This document shows, piece by piece, positions 16,236 through 28,386 of a stretch of DNA of 64,000 nucleotides. The stretch lies in NCBI RefSeq assembly GCF_041270065.1, contig NZ_CP065958.1, positions 4,526,001 to 4,590,000 on the forward strand. Reading direction: 5' to 3'. Each line of letters starts with the position of its first letter. Position 1 is the stretch's first letter. The notes beneath the pieces were generated by a model. That model did not search any database and was not told the origin of the DNA. It worked only from the letters and a program-made list of their open reading frames with translations. The position numbers and the translations under genes are program-made. Source of the DNA: Streptomyces fradiae (GTDB lineage Bacteria > Actinomycetota > Actinomycetes > Streptomycetales > Streptomycetaceae).

Positions 16236-16661
16236 ATGACACTCGACGCTCTCGACCTTCCCACCCGTATCCAGCGCGCCGCCGCAACCCTCAAGGAGAC
16301 CTCCCCGCACACCCTCGAAGGCTTCCTCAAGCTCAACGAGATCTTCGAGTCGACCACCCTCGACCCGCACGCCCGCGAGACCGTCATCCTCACCGTCGCC
16401 GCCCGCAACCAGTGCCACCTGTGCGTCGACATGCACGAGGCCAAGCTCGCCGCCCTCGGCCCGGCGCCCGCACCCGAACGGCTCGACGCCGTACGCCGGT
16501 TCACCCTCCAGGTGCTCGCCTCCTCGGGCGCCGTCTCCGACGCCGAACTCGACGCCTTCCTCGCCCACGGCCACACCCGCCAGAACGCGCTCGAAGTCGT
16601 CCTCGGCATCGGCACCTACACGGTCTCCACCTTCGCCAACCGCCTCGTCCGCGTCGCATGA
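16236..16661 (+). CDS. Carboxymuconolactone decarboxylase / AhpD-like protein
   Basis: The 141-residue all-helical protein has the CxxC redox motif in RNQCHLCVDMHEAKL, as in AhpD-type peroxidase reductants and CMD-family proteins. Catalytic features are the CHLC pair and the histidine three residues later (DMH). Such proteins reduce peroxides or act as alkylhydroperoxidases. The ATG at 16236 follows AGGGGGA by about six bases. It is divergent from a MarR gene and overlaps the RidA gene by ATGA, so it belongs to a two-gene operon, probably for oxidative or electrophile stress. Confidence 0.88.
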   Translation: MTLDALDLPTRIQRAAATLKETSPHTLEGFLKLNEIFESTTLDPHARETVILTVAARNQCHLCVDMHEAKLAALGPAPAPERLDAVRRFTLQVLASSGAVSDAELDAFLAHGHTRQNALEVVLGIGTYTVSTFANRLVRVA

Positions 16662-17053
16662 ACAGCGCCAGGACCAACGTCAGTTCAGGATCTCCGCTCG
16701 AACCCGAGATCGGCTTCTCCCGGGCCGTCCGCAAGGGCGCCCACGTCGCCGTCGCCGGCACCGCGCCCATCGCGGACGGCGGCGGCACCGCCGGTGTCGG
16801 CGACGTGTACGCGCAGACCGTCCGCTGCCTCGACATCGCCGAGGCGGCCCTGGCGGAGGCCGGGGCCTCGCTCGACGACGTCGTCCGCACCCGGGTCATG
16901 CTCACCGACGTGACCCGCTGGAAGGAGGCGGCCCGCGCCCACGGCGAACGCTTCGCGTCCGTCCGGCCGGTGACCACCTTCGTCGAGGTCTCCCGCTTCA
17001 TCGACCCCGACTGGCTCGTCGAGATCGAGGTCGACGCGGTGGTGGAACCCTAA
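16658..17053 (+). CDS. RidA-family (YjgF/YER057c/UK114) protein
   Basis: The 131-residue protein belongs to the YjgF/UK114 group of imine/enamine deaminases. Typical elements are an N-terminal SGSPLEPEIGFSRAV, DVYAQTVRCLDIAEAALAEAGASLDDVVRTRVMLTDV and the C-terminal VEVSRFIDPDWLVEIEVDAVV. The conserved arginine of RidA appears in VRTRVML. It is translationally coupled to the AhpD-like gene (ATGA overlap at 16658-16661). Its stop overlaps the convergent GDSL gene by four bases. Confidence 0.88.
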   Translation: MNSARTNVSSGSPLEPEIGFSRAVRKGAHVAVAGTAPIADGGGTAGVGDVYAQTVRCLDIAEAALAEAGASLDDVVRTRVMLTDVTRWKEAARAHGERFASVRPVTTFVEVSRFIDPDWLVEIEVDAVVEP

Positions 17054-17742
17054 GGTCGGTAGGGGCCGCCCACGCCCCATGCCTGGTGGAGGGCGTTCGC
17101 GAAGGCCGCGGCCAGCTTGTGCTCGCCCGTCGGGCCCGGGTGGGTGCCGTCGTAGGTGTCGGCGTGGATGTCGTACGACTCCGGGATCGTCCCGAGCAGC
17201 AGCGGCGAGGCCGCCGAGTCCAGGTCCGCGACCGTCTTCGCGAGCAGCTCGTTGAAGCGGACGCACTCGGCGGCGAACGGCGCGTCGTACTCGGCCCGTA
17301 CGTTCGGGATGACCGGCAGCATGACCGCCCGGACGTGCGGGTTCGCCGCGCGCGCGGCGGCCAGGAAGGCGCGGACGTTGTCCGCCGTCTGGTCGCTGTT
17401 GGTGTAGAAGCCCAGGTCGATCAGGCCGAGCGAGATCAGCAGCACATCGGCGCGGGTCGCCGCCACCGTCTCCCCGATCAGCGGCGCCATGTGCAGCCAG
17501 CCCTCGCCCCAGCCGGCCAGATGGCGGCGGGCGGCGGCCGGGAAGGCCGGGTCGGCGTAGGCGTCGGAGGTGGCGGCGTCGTGGGCCGGCTCGTACAACG
17601 CGGTGCGCGGGCCGGTGATCTCGTACCCGCCGGGTCCGGGTCCGGGCAGCACGGATTCGAGGTGCTGCCACATCCGGTACCGCCAGGTGAAGTCGCCGGC
17701 GCGTCCGATGGTCATGCTGTCGCCGACGAACAGAAAACGCAT
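17050..17742 (-). CDS. SGNH/GDSL hydrolase
   Basis: The 230-residue enzyme begins MRFLFVGDSMTIGRAGDFTWR, the GDSx block I with the nucleophilic serine. Later blocks are the Gly of ISLGLIDLGF, an N-containing FYTNSDQTADN segment, and DGTHPGPTG, which carries the catalytic Asp/His (DxxH). No signal peptide is evident, so it may be cytoplasmic. Alternative in-frame ATGs are at 17751 and 17754. The gene converges on the RidA gene with a 4-base overlap. It is likely an esterase or lipase-like hydrolase; the substrate is unknown. Confidence 0.88.
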   Translation of the reverse strand: MRFLFVGDSMTIGRAGDFTWRYRMWQHLESVLPGPGPGGYEITGPRTALYEPAHDAATSDAYADPAFPAAARRHLAGWGEGWLHMAPLIGETVAATRADVLLISLGLIDLGFYTNSDQTADNVRAFLAAARAANPHVRAVMLPVIPNVRAEYDAPFAAECVRFNELLAKTVADLDSAASPLLLGTIPESYDIHADTYDGTHPGPTGEHKLAAAFANALHQAWGVGGPYRP

Positions 17743-17825
17743 GGTCGACATCATCACCGACGCCCCGGCGGGGGACAGCCACGCGGCGACGTGATCCCGG
17801 ACACCGGGGAGGGCCTCAGCCGGGT

Positions 17826-18185
17826 CTAGCCCCAGGCGTTCTTCTGCCACTGCGCGAGCAGGGCGGGCGAGCCGACCGGGGCCGGCTGCGACGGGCACAC
17901 GTCGAAGTGACAGATCCGGCAGGTGTCGGAGGGCTGGGCACGGCCGAGGTTGACGGCCGTCCCCTCCCCCGCCACGCGCCACCGCTTGCCCGGCGGGACG
18001 GCGCCGACCGGCCACTCGCCGAGCTCGATCAGGATCCACTTGTCGCGGATCGTACGGTGCCAATCGGCGCGGGCGCCGCACCGGTTGCACGTCGTACCGC
18101 CCGCCCCCGGCTGAGCCGGAATGCCGCCTCCGCCCGGCGTGGCCATGCCGGCCAGTACGTCCCCCAGGCGTACGGGGTCACTCAC
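17826..18185 (-). CDS. DUF6083-domain protein
   Basis: The 119-residue protein from GTG 18185 has a zinc-ribbon-like CNRCGARADWHRT, then KWILIELGEWPVGAVPPGKRWRV and SDTCRICHFDVCP. This Cys/Trp pattern is the streptomycete DUF6083 family, which has no assigned role. A longer TTG start at 18257 is possible. The six cysteines in CxxC-like pairs suggest one or two metal sites. It ends 84 bases upstream of the GDSL gene on the same strand and is divergent from the beta-propeller gene at 18324. Confidence 0.72.
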   Translation of the reverse strand: MSDPVRLGDVLAGMATPGGGGIPAQPGAGGTTCNRCGARADWHRTIRDKWILIELGEWPVGAVPPGKRWRVAGEGTAVNLGRAQPSDTCRICHFDVCPSQPAPVGSPALLAQWQKNAWG

Positions 18186-18323
18186 GCAAACCGTCCAGAA
18201 GGGTAGTTCTCGGTATCGGGCACATTGAACCCGCCGCGGAACCATCAGATCCGGCAAACGGGTAAAGATCCACCGAACGAGTGCGCAAGCCCCTCCCGGG
18301 CGGCCCGTGGCAGGCTTGGGGTC

Positions 18324-19328
18324 ATGCGATCACTGCTCGGCGTCTCCGGGGCCGCCGCCCTCGTCCTCGCCCTCGGCCTGCCCCTGGCTGCCGCCGGTCC
18401 GGCCGCGGCGGCGGACGCCGACCGGGACTTCGTCATCGAGGACCCCCGGATCACCGAGTCCAGCGGCCTCGCCGCGAGCCGCGCCCACCCCGGGATCTAC
18501 TGGACGCACAACGACCAGGACGCGCCCCTGATCTACGGCATCGACTCCCGTACGGGAAAGACCGTCGCGACCCTCACCATGAAGGGCGTCGGCACCCCCC
18601 GCGACATGGAGGCGATCTCCGTCGGCCCCGACGGGAACATCTACGTCGGCGACATCGGCGACAACCTCGACGGCTCGTGGGACCACGTCTGGATCTACCG
18701 CTTCCCCGAGCCGAAGGAACTCGGGGACCGGACGGTCAAGGCCACCCAGTACGACGTGAAGTACGCCGACGGGGCGCGCAACGCCGAGGCGCTGATGGTC
18801 CATCCGAAGACCGGCCGGGTCTACATCGCCAGCAAGAACGAGGACGGTGGCGGCCTCTACGCCGGCCCCGAACGCCTCGACCCGACCCGCACGAACGTCT
18901 TCAAGCGCATCGGGGAGGTCCCCTGGGTGACCGACGGGGCCTTCTCGCCGGACGGCACCCGCCTCGTGCTGCGCGGCTATCTCCTCGCCAAGGAGTACGC
19001 GTGGAAGGACGGGCGCCTCGCCGACGACGGCACCTCCGTCGGAGCCCCGTTCCAGGGCCAGGCGGAATCGGTCACGTACACCCCGGACGGCTCGGCCTTC
19101 CTGTTCGGCTCGGAGGGGAAGCAGAGCCGGGTGATCCGCATCGAGCGCGGCGGGGCGCAGCCCACCGGCCCGACCAGTCCCGGGGACGCCAAGAAGCCCG
19201 GCGGCGGCACCGGTTCGGCCGCCACGGGCACGGACGGCGAACAGGGCAACTTCACGGTCGGCGTCATCGTGCTCGGCCTCGCGACCGTCGTCGTGGTCGG
19301 CCTGAAGCGCCTGTTCCGCAAGGGCTGA
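18324..19328 (+). CDS. Secreted or membrane-anchored beta-propeller protein
   Basis: The 334-residue precursor has a Sec signal peptide (to about residue 33, AAAADA). The body (IYWTHNDQDAPLIYGID, NIYVGDIGDNLDGSWDHVWIYRF, VYIASKNEDGGGLYAG, TYTPDGSAFLFGSEG) repeats the blade pattern of a WD40/SMP-30-like propeller. A Gly/Thr-rich linker (residues about 275-305) leads to a C-terminal helix (FTVGVIVLGLATVVVVGL) and basic RLFRKG, so the protein is probably anchored with its domain outside. No catalytic motif is certain. A strong terminator lies at 19351-19392. Confidence 0.75.
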   Translation: MRSLLGVSGAAALVLALGLPLAAAGPAAAADADRDFVIEDPRITESSGLAASRAHPGIYWTHNDQDAPLIYGIDSRTGKTVATLTMKGVGTPRDMEAISVGPDGNIYVGDIGDNLDGSWDHVWIYRFPEPKELGDRTVKATQYDVKYADGARNAEALMVHPKTGRVYIASKNEDGGGLYAGPERLDPTRTNVFKRIGEVPWVTDGAFSPDGTRLVLRGYLLAKEYAWKDGRLADDGTSVGAPFQGQAESVTYTPDGSAFLFGSEGKQSRVIRIERGGAQPTGPTSPGDAKKPGGGTGSAATGTDGEQGNFTVGVIVLGLATVVVVGLKRLFRKG

Positions 19329-19350
19329 CCCCTAGGGACCCAGGTGACGC

Positions 19351-19392
19351 ACGAGGGCCCCGCACCGGACACGGCCGGTGCGGGGCCCTCGT
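19351..19392. terminator. Bidirectional terminator between the propeller gene and serC
   Basis: A perfect 18-base stem (arms 19351-19368 and 19375-19392) with loop ACACGG separates two convergent genes, 22 bases after one stop and 26 before the other. It should end transcripts from both sides. Confidence 0.8.
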
Positions 19393-19418
19393 ACACGTGA
19401 GAAGGACTACTGCCGGTG

Positions 19419-23438
<4,020 letters not shown>

Positions 23439-23531
23439 GGGCCCTGGATCGGTGGTGGCCGGCCATTCCGGTCTACTGCGCGTCCCGGCCATGGAGCGTA
23501 CTTCTTCGGGGTCCGATGTCAGAGGCGGTGG

Positions 23532-24203
23532 TCAGAGGCTCCGGGCGGTGATGTCGCCGTAGCTGGTGGTGGCGCGGACGGTCAGCGCGGAGCCGGAACC
23601 GTCGCTGTTCTTCAGGGAGTTGTGGATCCGGCCGTACGAGGTGCCGGCGTCCAGCGAGGCGGAGACGCCGCGGGCGGCGCCGACGGTGATGTCGCCCTTG
23701 CTGGTGGTCAGGGAGACGGTACCCTGGACGGCCTCGGCGATGTGGAGGGCGCCCATCTGGGTGCTGATCTCGGCGTCGCCGCCGAGACGTCCGACGGTGA
23801 TGTCGCCGGCCTGGAGGGCGATCCGCGCGCTCGCGGCCTCGTCGAGCTTGACCGGGCCCTGCGCGGCCTCGCAGACGACGTCGCCGAGGCGGCCGACGCC
23901 GCGCAGGTCGAGCGCGGCGCCCTTGGCGTCGACGCGGGAGCCGGCCGGCACCTGGACGGTGACCTCGATCGAGCCGGACGGGCCGAACATCTGGTTCTTG
24001 CCCTCGGGGGCGGTGATCCGCAGGACGCCGTCCGCGAAGGTGACATCGGTCTGCTCGGCGGCCTTCACGTCGCGGCTCTTGCCGGCGCTCTCGGGGCGGA
24101 CCTCGACGGTGGCGTCGGCGCGGTCGGCGGCGATGAGGCGGACGTGGCCGGCGGGAACGTCGAGGACGACGGAGACGGCGGTGGTGGTGGCGAACTTCTG
24201 CAT
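23532..24203 (-). CDS. DUF4097-family beta-helix protein
   Basis: The 223-residue protein has repeated short strands (GRLGDVVCEAAQGPVKL, AGDITVGRLGGDAEIST, TSKGDITVGAARGV, TSYGRIHNSL, TTSYGDITARSL), the right-handed repeats of DUF4097/DUF2807 proteins. No signal peptide or membrane helix is present; the role is unknown. ATG 24203 is fixed by AGGAGCTCACC just upstream. It is divergent from the GbsR-like regulator at 24497 across a 293-base region with multiple TTGCAA-type repeats, so it is probably the regulator's target. Confidence 0.82.
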   Translation of the reverse strand: MQKFATTTAVSVVLDVPAGHVRLIAADRADATVEVRPESAGKSRDVKAAEQTDVTFADGVLRITAPEGKNQMFGPSGSIEVTVQVPAGSRVDAKGAALDLRGVGRLGDVVCEAAQGPVKLDEAASARIALQAGDITVGRLGGDAEISTQMGALHIAEAVQGTVSLTTSKGDITVGAARGVSASLDAGTSYGRIHNSLKNSDGSGSALTVRATTSYGDITARSL

Positions 24204-24253
24204 GGTGAGCTCCTGGTCTGATTGGGTGCCGGTTCTTGTTTCCGACATCGAGA

Positions 24254-24282
24254 AAGCTACGTTGCGTTCATGGTTGTGGCAA
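24254..24282 (-). promoter_or_regulatory. Promoter of the DUF4097 gene
   Basis: On the minus strand, -35 TTGCCA (24277-24282) and -10 TAGCTT (24254-24259) are 17 bases apart. The dyad GTTG-TGG-CAAC (24273-24283) overlaps the -35, so a bound regulator would block it. The start codon is 50 bases downstream. Confidence 0.6.
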
Positions 24283-24331
24283 CAAGGAAGATGCGCTGAA
24301 TCCCAGTAATCGCAGGCCAGATGGGCGAAAT

Positions 24332-24386
24332 CATTGCAACGATGCTGACGTCTAATGCAACGTCAGGGGGTGGGTGCGTTGCAATG
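24332..24386. promoter_or_regulatory. Operator cluster: CATTGCAACG / CGTTGCAATG and a TGACGT dyad
   Basis: CATTGCAACG (24332-24341) is the exact reverse complement of CGTTGCAATG (24377-24386). Between them TGACGT (24346-24351) and ACGTCA (24360-24365) form a second dyad with an 8-base gap, enclosing another ATGCAAC. The right half contains the -35 of the regulator's own promoter. Confidence 0.6.
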
Positions 24387-24408
24387 AGTTGAGCGCGAAC
24401 GCTAAGGT
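24379..24408 (+). promoter_or_regulatory. Promoter of the GbsR-like regulator
   Basis: TTGCAA (24379-24384), an 18-base spacer and TAAGGT (24403-24408) form a vegetative-type promoter. Its -35 is embedded in the inverted repeat at 24377-24386, which argues for autoregulation. Confidence 0.6.
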
Positions 24409-24452
24409 GGGGCATTGCCCGGACTCAGGCGCATTACGCGGACTCAGCGGAT

Positions 24453-24483
24453 GACCGGAAGACCGGAAGACCGGAAGACGGAA
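24453..24483 (+). repeat. 8-bp tandem repeats in the leader of the GbsR-like gene
   Basis: GACCGGAA occurs three times in a row (24453-24476), followed by a shortened GACGGAA copy. A longer repeat GGACTCAG(G/C) occurs at 24421 and 24440. They lie in the 5' leader just before the AGGAGG ribosome site. Confidence 0.6.
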
Positions 24484-24496
24484 GAAGGAGGGCGCG

Positions 24497-25252
24497 ATGC
24501 CCGGCGGCAGGCTCACCCAGCAGGAACGGCAGCAGATCGCCCTGGGACTCGCCGACGGCCTCGCCTACGCGGAGATCGCCCGGCGCCTCGACCGCCCCAC
24601 CTCGACCGTCACCCGCGAGGTCATGCGCAACGGCGGCCCCACCGCCTACCGCGCCGACGCCGCCCAGCGCGCCACCGGCCACCGCGCCCAGCGCCGCCAC
24701 CAGCCGGCGGCCGCGCCGCGCGATCCGCAGGCCGCGGCCGCGGCCGAGCAGCCGTACGGGCGCGACGCGGCGGAGGTGCGCGCGTACGAGGAGAGCTTCA
24801 CCGGCGTCCTCATGGCCTCGGGCATGAACCGCATGTCGGCCCAGGTGCTCGGCCGGCTGCTGCTCAGCGACGCGGAGGGCGTCACCGCCGCCGAACTCGT
24901 CCAGCACCTCGGGGTCAGCCCGGCCTCCGTCTCCAAGGCCGTCGCCTTCCTGGAGGAGCAGGGCCTGGTGCGGCGGGAGCGCGACGAACGGCGCCGCGAC
25001 CGCTACTTCGTGGACTCCGACGTCTGGTACGAGTCGACGATGGCCAGCGCCCGGGCCAACACCCGGCTCGCCGAGACCGCGCGGGAGGGCGTCGGCGTCC
25101 TCGGGGCGGGCACCCCGGCGGCCGTGCGCCTGGAGAACGTCGCGCGGTTCCTGGACTTCATCTCCGAGAGCATCACGCGCGCGGCGGAGCAGGCGCGGGA
25201 CATCCTGCACGTGCAGCCGCCGACGCGCGCCCCGGAGGGCGAGGGGGACTGA
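24497..25252 (+). CDS. GbsR/MarR-like regulator with an extra N-terminal HTH
   Basis: The 251-residue protein has two DNA-binding parts. Residues 1-45 (LTQQERQQIALGLADGLAYAEIARRLDRPTSTVTREV) look like the IS30/sigma-type helix-turn-helix. Residues 95-175 are a GbsR-type winged helix (MNRMSAQVLGRLLL, TAAELVQHLGVSPASVSKAVAFLEEQGLVRRERDERRRDRYF). The helical C-terminus is for dimerisation. AGGAGG is ideally placed before the ATG at 24497. The combination is unusual. The operator cluster upstream suggests it represses itself and the divergent DUF4097 gene. Confidence 0.88.
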   Translation: MPGGRLTQQERQQIALGLADGLAYAEIARRLDRPTSTVTREVMRNGGPTAYRADAAQRATGHRAQRRHQPAAAPRDPQAAAAAEQPYGRDAAEVRAYEESFTGVLMASGMNRMSAQVLGRLLLSDAEGVTAAELVQHLGVSPASVSKAVAFLEEQGLVRRERDERRRDRYFVDSDVWYESTMASARANTRLAETAREGVGVLGAGTPAAVRLENVARFLDFISESITRAAEQARDILHVQPPTRAPEGEGD

Positions 25253-25265
25253 CTCAGGCGGAGGG

Positions 25266-25943
25266 TCAGGAAGATGTGGTCGCCTGCGCCTCCTGCCGGC
25301 GCACCATCTCGCCGATCCAGACCGGCGCGTAGGGGGAGGTACAGCCGGGGGAGGTCGGGTAGTCCTTGAGCACTTCGAGCCGCTCGCCGATGGCGAGGGC
25401 GCGCGCCCGCAGCTCGGCGTGCTCGATGCCGATCTGCGCGAGGGTGGTGTTCATGGCCCACTGGAGGCGGTCGGGGGCGTCCTTCATCTCCCCCTCGATG
25501 ACATCGAGCAGCCCGGGCAGATCGAGCCCGGCCGGCTTCTTCACGACCCGCTCGGCGGTCAGCGCCCACCCGGCGCTCGCCACCACCGGATCCGGGTCCG
25601 CCGACCACGCCACCCGCAGCTCCTCGGCGTACGGGCTCTTCTTCACCACGTACCCGACGAGCCAGTCCTGCACCTTCGGCGTCCGCGCCGAGCGCAGCAT
25701 CCCGTCCAGCTCGTCCCGCCCGAACTCCTTCGGCCGGCAGACCAGCAGCGCGAGCAGCCGCGCGGCGCTGTCACCCGTGTCCCACAGCTCCCGCGCCAGC
25801 TCCTGCTGCGTCTTCAGCCGCTTGGCCAGCGCCCGCAGCTTCCCGAGGTTCACCCCGTGATCGTCCCCGTGCCGCTCGTTCACGGCCCGCACCTTGGGCT
25901 CCTCCAGGCCGGCCAGCTCGGCCATCACCTCGTCCACCGTCAC
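25266..25943 (-). CDS. DNA alkylation repair protein (AlkD-like HEAT repeats)
   Basis: The 225-residue all-helical protein has the AlkC/AlkD HEAT-repeat style: VMAELAGLEEPKVRAVNERHG, LRALAKRLKTQQELARELWDTGDSAARLLALLVC, VQDWLVGYVVKK. AlkD-type proteins excise or bind alkylated DNA bases without base flipping; the catalytic Asp cannot be assigned with certainty. The start is ATG 25943. It converges on the GbsR-like gene with 13 bases between stops. It has no operon partner. Confidence 0.78.
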   Translation of the reverse strand: MTVDEVMAELAGLEEPKVRAVNERHGDDHGVNLGKLRALAKRLKTQQELARELWDTGDSAARLLALLVCRPKEFGRDELDGMLRSARTPKVQDWLVGYVVKKSPYAEELRVAWSADPDPVVASAGWALTAERVVKKPAGLDLPGLLDVIEGEMKDAPDRLQWAMNTTLAQIGIEHAELRARALAIGERLEVLKDYPTSPGCTSPYAPVWIGEMVRRQEAQATTSS

Positions 25944-26007
25944 GCCGACCTCCTCGTGTCACAGCAGTCCCGGGCGCGGCCTCCAGCGTACGGAAGGGGT
26001 CCGACAG

Positions 26008-26895
26008 TCACCCTTCCGCGCGGGGCTCCGGCCGGCGGGCGATCTCGCGGGCGAGGGCTAGGAGTGCCGGGGTCGCCGGGTGCGGGGCGGCCGGGCGCCA
26101 GGTGAGGAGGACGGGGAGGGGTGGGGCGTCCGGGAGGGGGCGGTAGGTGACGCCCGGGTGGGGGTGGAGGGCGGCCGTCGAGGCGGAGGAGACGCCGATG
26201 CCGCGGCCCGCCGCGATGGCGGCGAGCCAGTCGTCGGTGTTGGCGACGGTGAGGGTCGTGCGGGGGCGGTGGTCCGGGGGCCAGAGGTCGAGGGTGGTGG
26301 TGCCGGAGACCGTGTTGAGGACGGCGGTCTCGTCCGCCAGGTCCGCGAGCGTCAGCTCCGTACGGGCGGCCAGCTCGCCGTCCGTCGGCAGCGCCGCCAC
26401 CCGCGCCTCCCGCAGCAGCTCCTCGGTCGCCAGGCCGGGCACGTCCACCGGCCCGCGCAGCAGCGCCGCGTCGACCTCGCCGCGCAGCAGGCCGGCGGTG
26501 CGGTCGTCGATGCGGAGGAGTTCGAGCGGGGTCTCGGGATGCTCCTGACGCCAGCGGCGCAGCAGGGGCGTGGTGTACGGGCCGAAGGCCGACCAGGCGT
26601 GCCCGAGCCGCAGCGGGCGGTGGTGCGGGCCGCCGCCCGGCGCCACGGCCGCGTCGAACGCGGCGACCGCCGCCGTCGCCCGCTCCCGGAACCCCCGTCC
26701 CTCCGCCGTCAGCGCCAGATGGTGCGTGGAGCGGTCCACGAGCCGGACGCCGAGGTGTTTCTCCAGGGCGGCGAGGGTGCGGGAGACCGCGGGCTGGGTG
26801 AGGTGGAGCCGGGTGGCGGCCCGGGTCAGATTGCCCTCCTCGGCGATGGCGAGGAAGCAGCGCAGATGGCGGAGCTCGATGTTCGTGCGGCTCAT
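26008..26895 (-). CDS. LysR-family transcriptional regulator
   Basis: The 295-residue protein has the LysR N-terminal helix-turn-helix (ELRHLRCFLAIAEEGNLTRAATRLHLTQPAVSRTLAALEKHLGVRLVDRS), followed by a periplasmic-binding-like effector domain (RPLRLGHAWSAFGPYT...). The start is ATG 26895 (MSRTNIELRHL). It is divergent from the EamA exporter at 27104, the classic arrangement for a regulator of an exporter. The effector is unknown; amino acids or aromatics are common for EamA partners. Confidence 0.9.
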   Translation of the reverse strand: MSRTNIELRHLRCFLAIAEEGNLTRAATRLHLTQPAVSRTLAALEKHLGVRLVDRSTHHLALTAEGRGFRERATAAVAAFDAAVAPGGGPHHRPLRLGHAWSAFGPYTTPLLRRWRQEHPETPLELLRIDDRTAGLLRGEVDAALLRGPVDVPGLATEELLREARVAALPTDGELAARTELTLADLADETAVLNTVSGTTTLDLWPPDHRPRTTLTVANTDDWLAAIAAGRGIGVSSASTAALHPHPGVTYRPLPDAPPLPVLLTWRPAAPHPATPALLALAREIARRPEPRAEG

Positions 26896-27027
26896 GCGTG
26901 CGGAGCATAACCGCAGCGCAATCGGCATTTCCGGTGCCGCGCGGAGGCTCGTAGCGTGAAGCGGAGGAGTCCGTACCGAGAGGGCGGGTTCCGGATCACA
27001 CAGTGCAGTCCATTACTCTGAACCGTG

Positions 27028-27047
27028 AAGTCCACTACTGTGGACTT
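27028..27047. promoter_or_regulatory. Perfect 20-bp dyad upstream of the EamA gene
   Basis: AAGTCCAC (27028-27035) and GTGGACTT (27040-27047) are perfectly complementary around TACT. A degenerate copy (AGTCCATTACTCTGAAC) begins 21 bases upstream near 27008. The dyad lies 57 bases before the GTG start, a location typical of an operator. Confidence 0.55.
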
Positions 27048-27103
27048 GGGTGCGCTTCGGACGCGCTTCGGATGTGCAGCACAGCAAGGCAAGGAGTACG
27101 CCG

Positions 27104-28045
27104 GTGGACAGCCCGGTCAAGGACATCGCCACCGCCACCCCGGTGGCCGCCGCCCCGGGCGTCGCCACCGCCCCGGTCGCCACTCGCGCCACCCGCCTCG
27201 GCCCCGTCGCGCTCGTCGTCGCCGGCGGACTCTCCGTACAGTTCGGATCCGCCGTCGCCGTGCTGCTCATGCCCCGGGCCGGCGCCCTCGGCGTCGTCAC
27301 CCTGCGGCTCATCCTCGCCGCGGCCGTCCTGCTGATCGCCTGCCGGCCCAAGGTGCGCGGCTACAGCCGCGCCGACTGGGGCACGGTGCTCGCCTTCGGC
27401 ACCGCGATGTCCGGCATGAACATCCTGTTCTACCTCTCCGCCGCCCGCATACCGCTCGGCGCCGCCGTCACCCTCGAAGTGCTCGGCCCGCTCGCGCTCT
27501 CCGTCCTCGCCTCCCGCCGCCTCGTGAACCTGCTCTGGGCCGGGCTCGCCCTCGCCGGCGTCGTCCTCCTCAGCGGCCTGGGCAGCGGCGGCCTCGGCCG
27601 GCTCGATCCGCTCGGTGCCGGGTTCGCGCTCGCCGCCGGCGCGATGTGGGCCACGTACATCGTCTTCAGCGCCCGCACCGGCCGCCGCTTCCCGCAGGCC
27701 GACGGGCTCGCGCTCGCGATGGGCGTCGGCGCGGTCATCAGCCTGCCGTTCGGCATCGTCTCGGCGGGCGACAAGCTGCTCGTGCCGTCGACCATCGGGC
27801 TCGGGCTCGGTGTCGCCCTGATGTCCTCCGTGCTGCCCTACACCCTCGAACTCCTCGCCCTGCGCCGCCTCCCCGCGCCCACCTTCGCGATCCTCATGAG
27901 CTTGGAACCGGCCATCGCCGCCACCGCCGGCTTCCTCGTCCTCGATCAGTCCCTCGGCCTGACCGACGCGCTCGCCATCGCCCTCGTCATCGCGGCGAGC
28001 ATGGGCGCGGTACGGACCCAGGTCGGCCGCCGCGCCAAGTCCTGA
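27104..28045 (+). CDS. EamA/DMT-family exporter
   Basis: The 313-residue inner-membrane protein has ten hydrophobic helices in two EamA repeats (GPVALVVAGGLSVQFGSAVAVLLM... and GAGFALAAGAMWATYIVFSARTG...). It resembles RhtA-type threonine/homoserine exporters. GTG 27104 is fixed by AAGGAG at 27091-27096. It is divergent from LysR and follows a strong dyad, so it is probably inducible. The substrate is uncertain. Confidence 0.88.
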   Translation: MDSPVKDIATATPVAAAPGVATAPVATRATRLGPVALVVAGGLSVQFGSAVAVLLMPRAGALGVVTLRLILAAAVLLIACRPKVRGYSRADWGTVLAFGTAMSGMNILFYLSAARIPLGAAVTLEVLGPLALSVLASRRLVNLLWAGLALAGVVLLSGLGSGGLGRLDPLGAGFALAAGAMWATYIVFSARTGRRFPQADGLALAMGVGAVISLPFGIVSAGDKLLVPSTIGLGLGVALMSSVLPYTLELLALRRLPAPTFAILMSLEPAIAATAGFLVLDQSLGLTDALAIALVIAASMGAVRTQVGRRAKS

Positions 28046-28117
28046 ACCGCCGAGCCCTGACCCCGTACGAACCCCCCGCGCGACCACCTGTATTCGGCCA
28101 TGGGTCAGGATGGCGCC

Positions 28118-28306
28118 ATGGCCCTTGAGATGCGCGAGCGTTGCGAACGCTGTGAGACGACCGTCCTTGCCCTCGGCGATCCCGCCCGGATCTGTTCGTA
28201 CGAGTGCACCTTCTGCGTTCCCTGCGCGGACGCGATGCATGACGTCTGCCCCAACTGTGGCGGCGAACTGGTCGCCCGCCCGACCCGGGCAACTGTCACC
28301 GCCTGA
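28118..28306 (+). CDS. DUF1272 zinc-ribbon protein
   Basis: The 62-residue protein MALEMRERCERC... holds four Cys pairs (CERC, C in ICSYEC, CVPC, CPNC), the double zinc-ribbon pattern of DUF1272. The role is unknown; most relatives are small cytosolic proteins. The start is ATG 28118. It lies 72 bases after the EamA gene and ends before a terminator at 28321. Confidence 0.85.
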   Translation: MALEMRERCERCETTVLALGDPARICSYECTFCVPCADAMHDVCPNCGGELVARPTRATVTA

Positions 28307-28320
28307 ACCCGAAGTCACCC

Positions 28321-28364
28321 GGCCCGCGCCCGTCACCGACAACAACTCGGTGGCGGGCGCGGCC
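28321..28364 (+). terminator. Terminator after the DUF1272 gene
   Basis: GCGCCCGTCACCG (28326-28338) pairs with 28348-28360 with one mismatch, and flanking GGCC blocks extend the stem. It starts 14 bases after the stop codon. Confidence 0.6.
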
Positions 28365-28386
28365 CGTTGCGTACCACGATGCAGAC

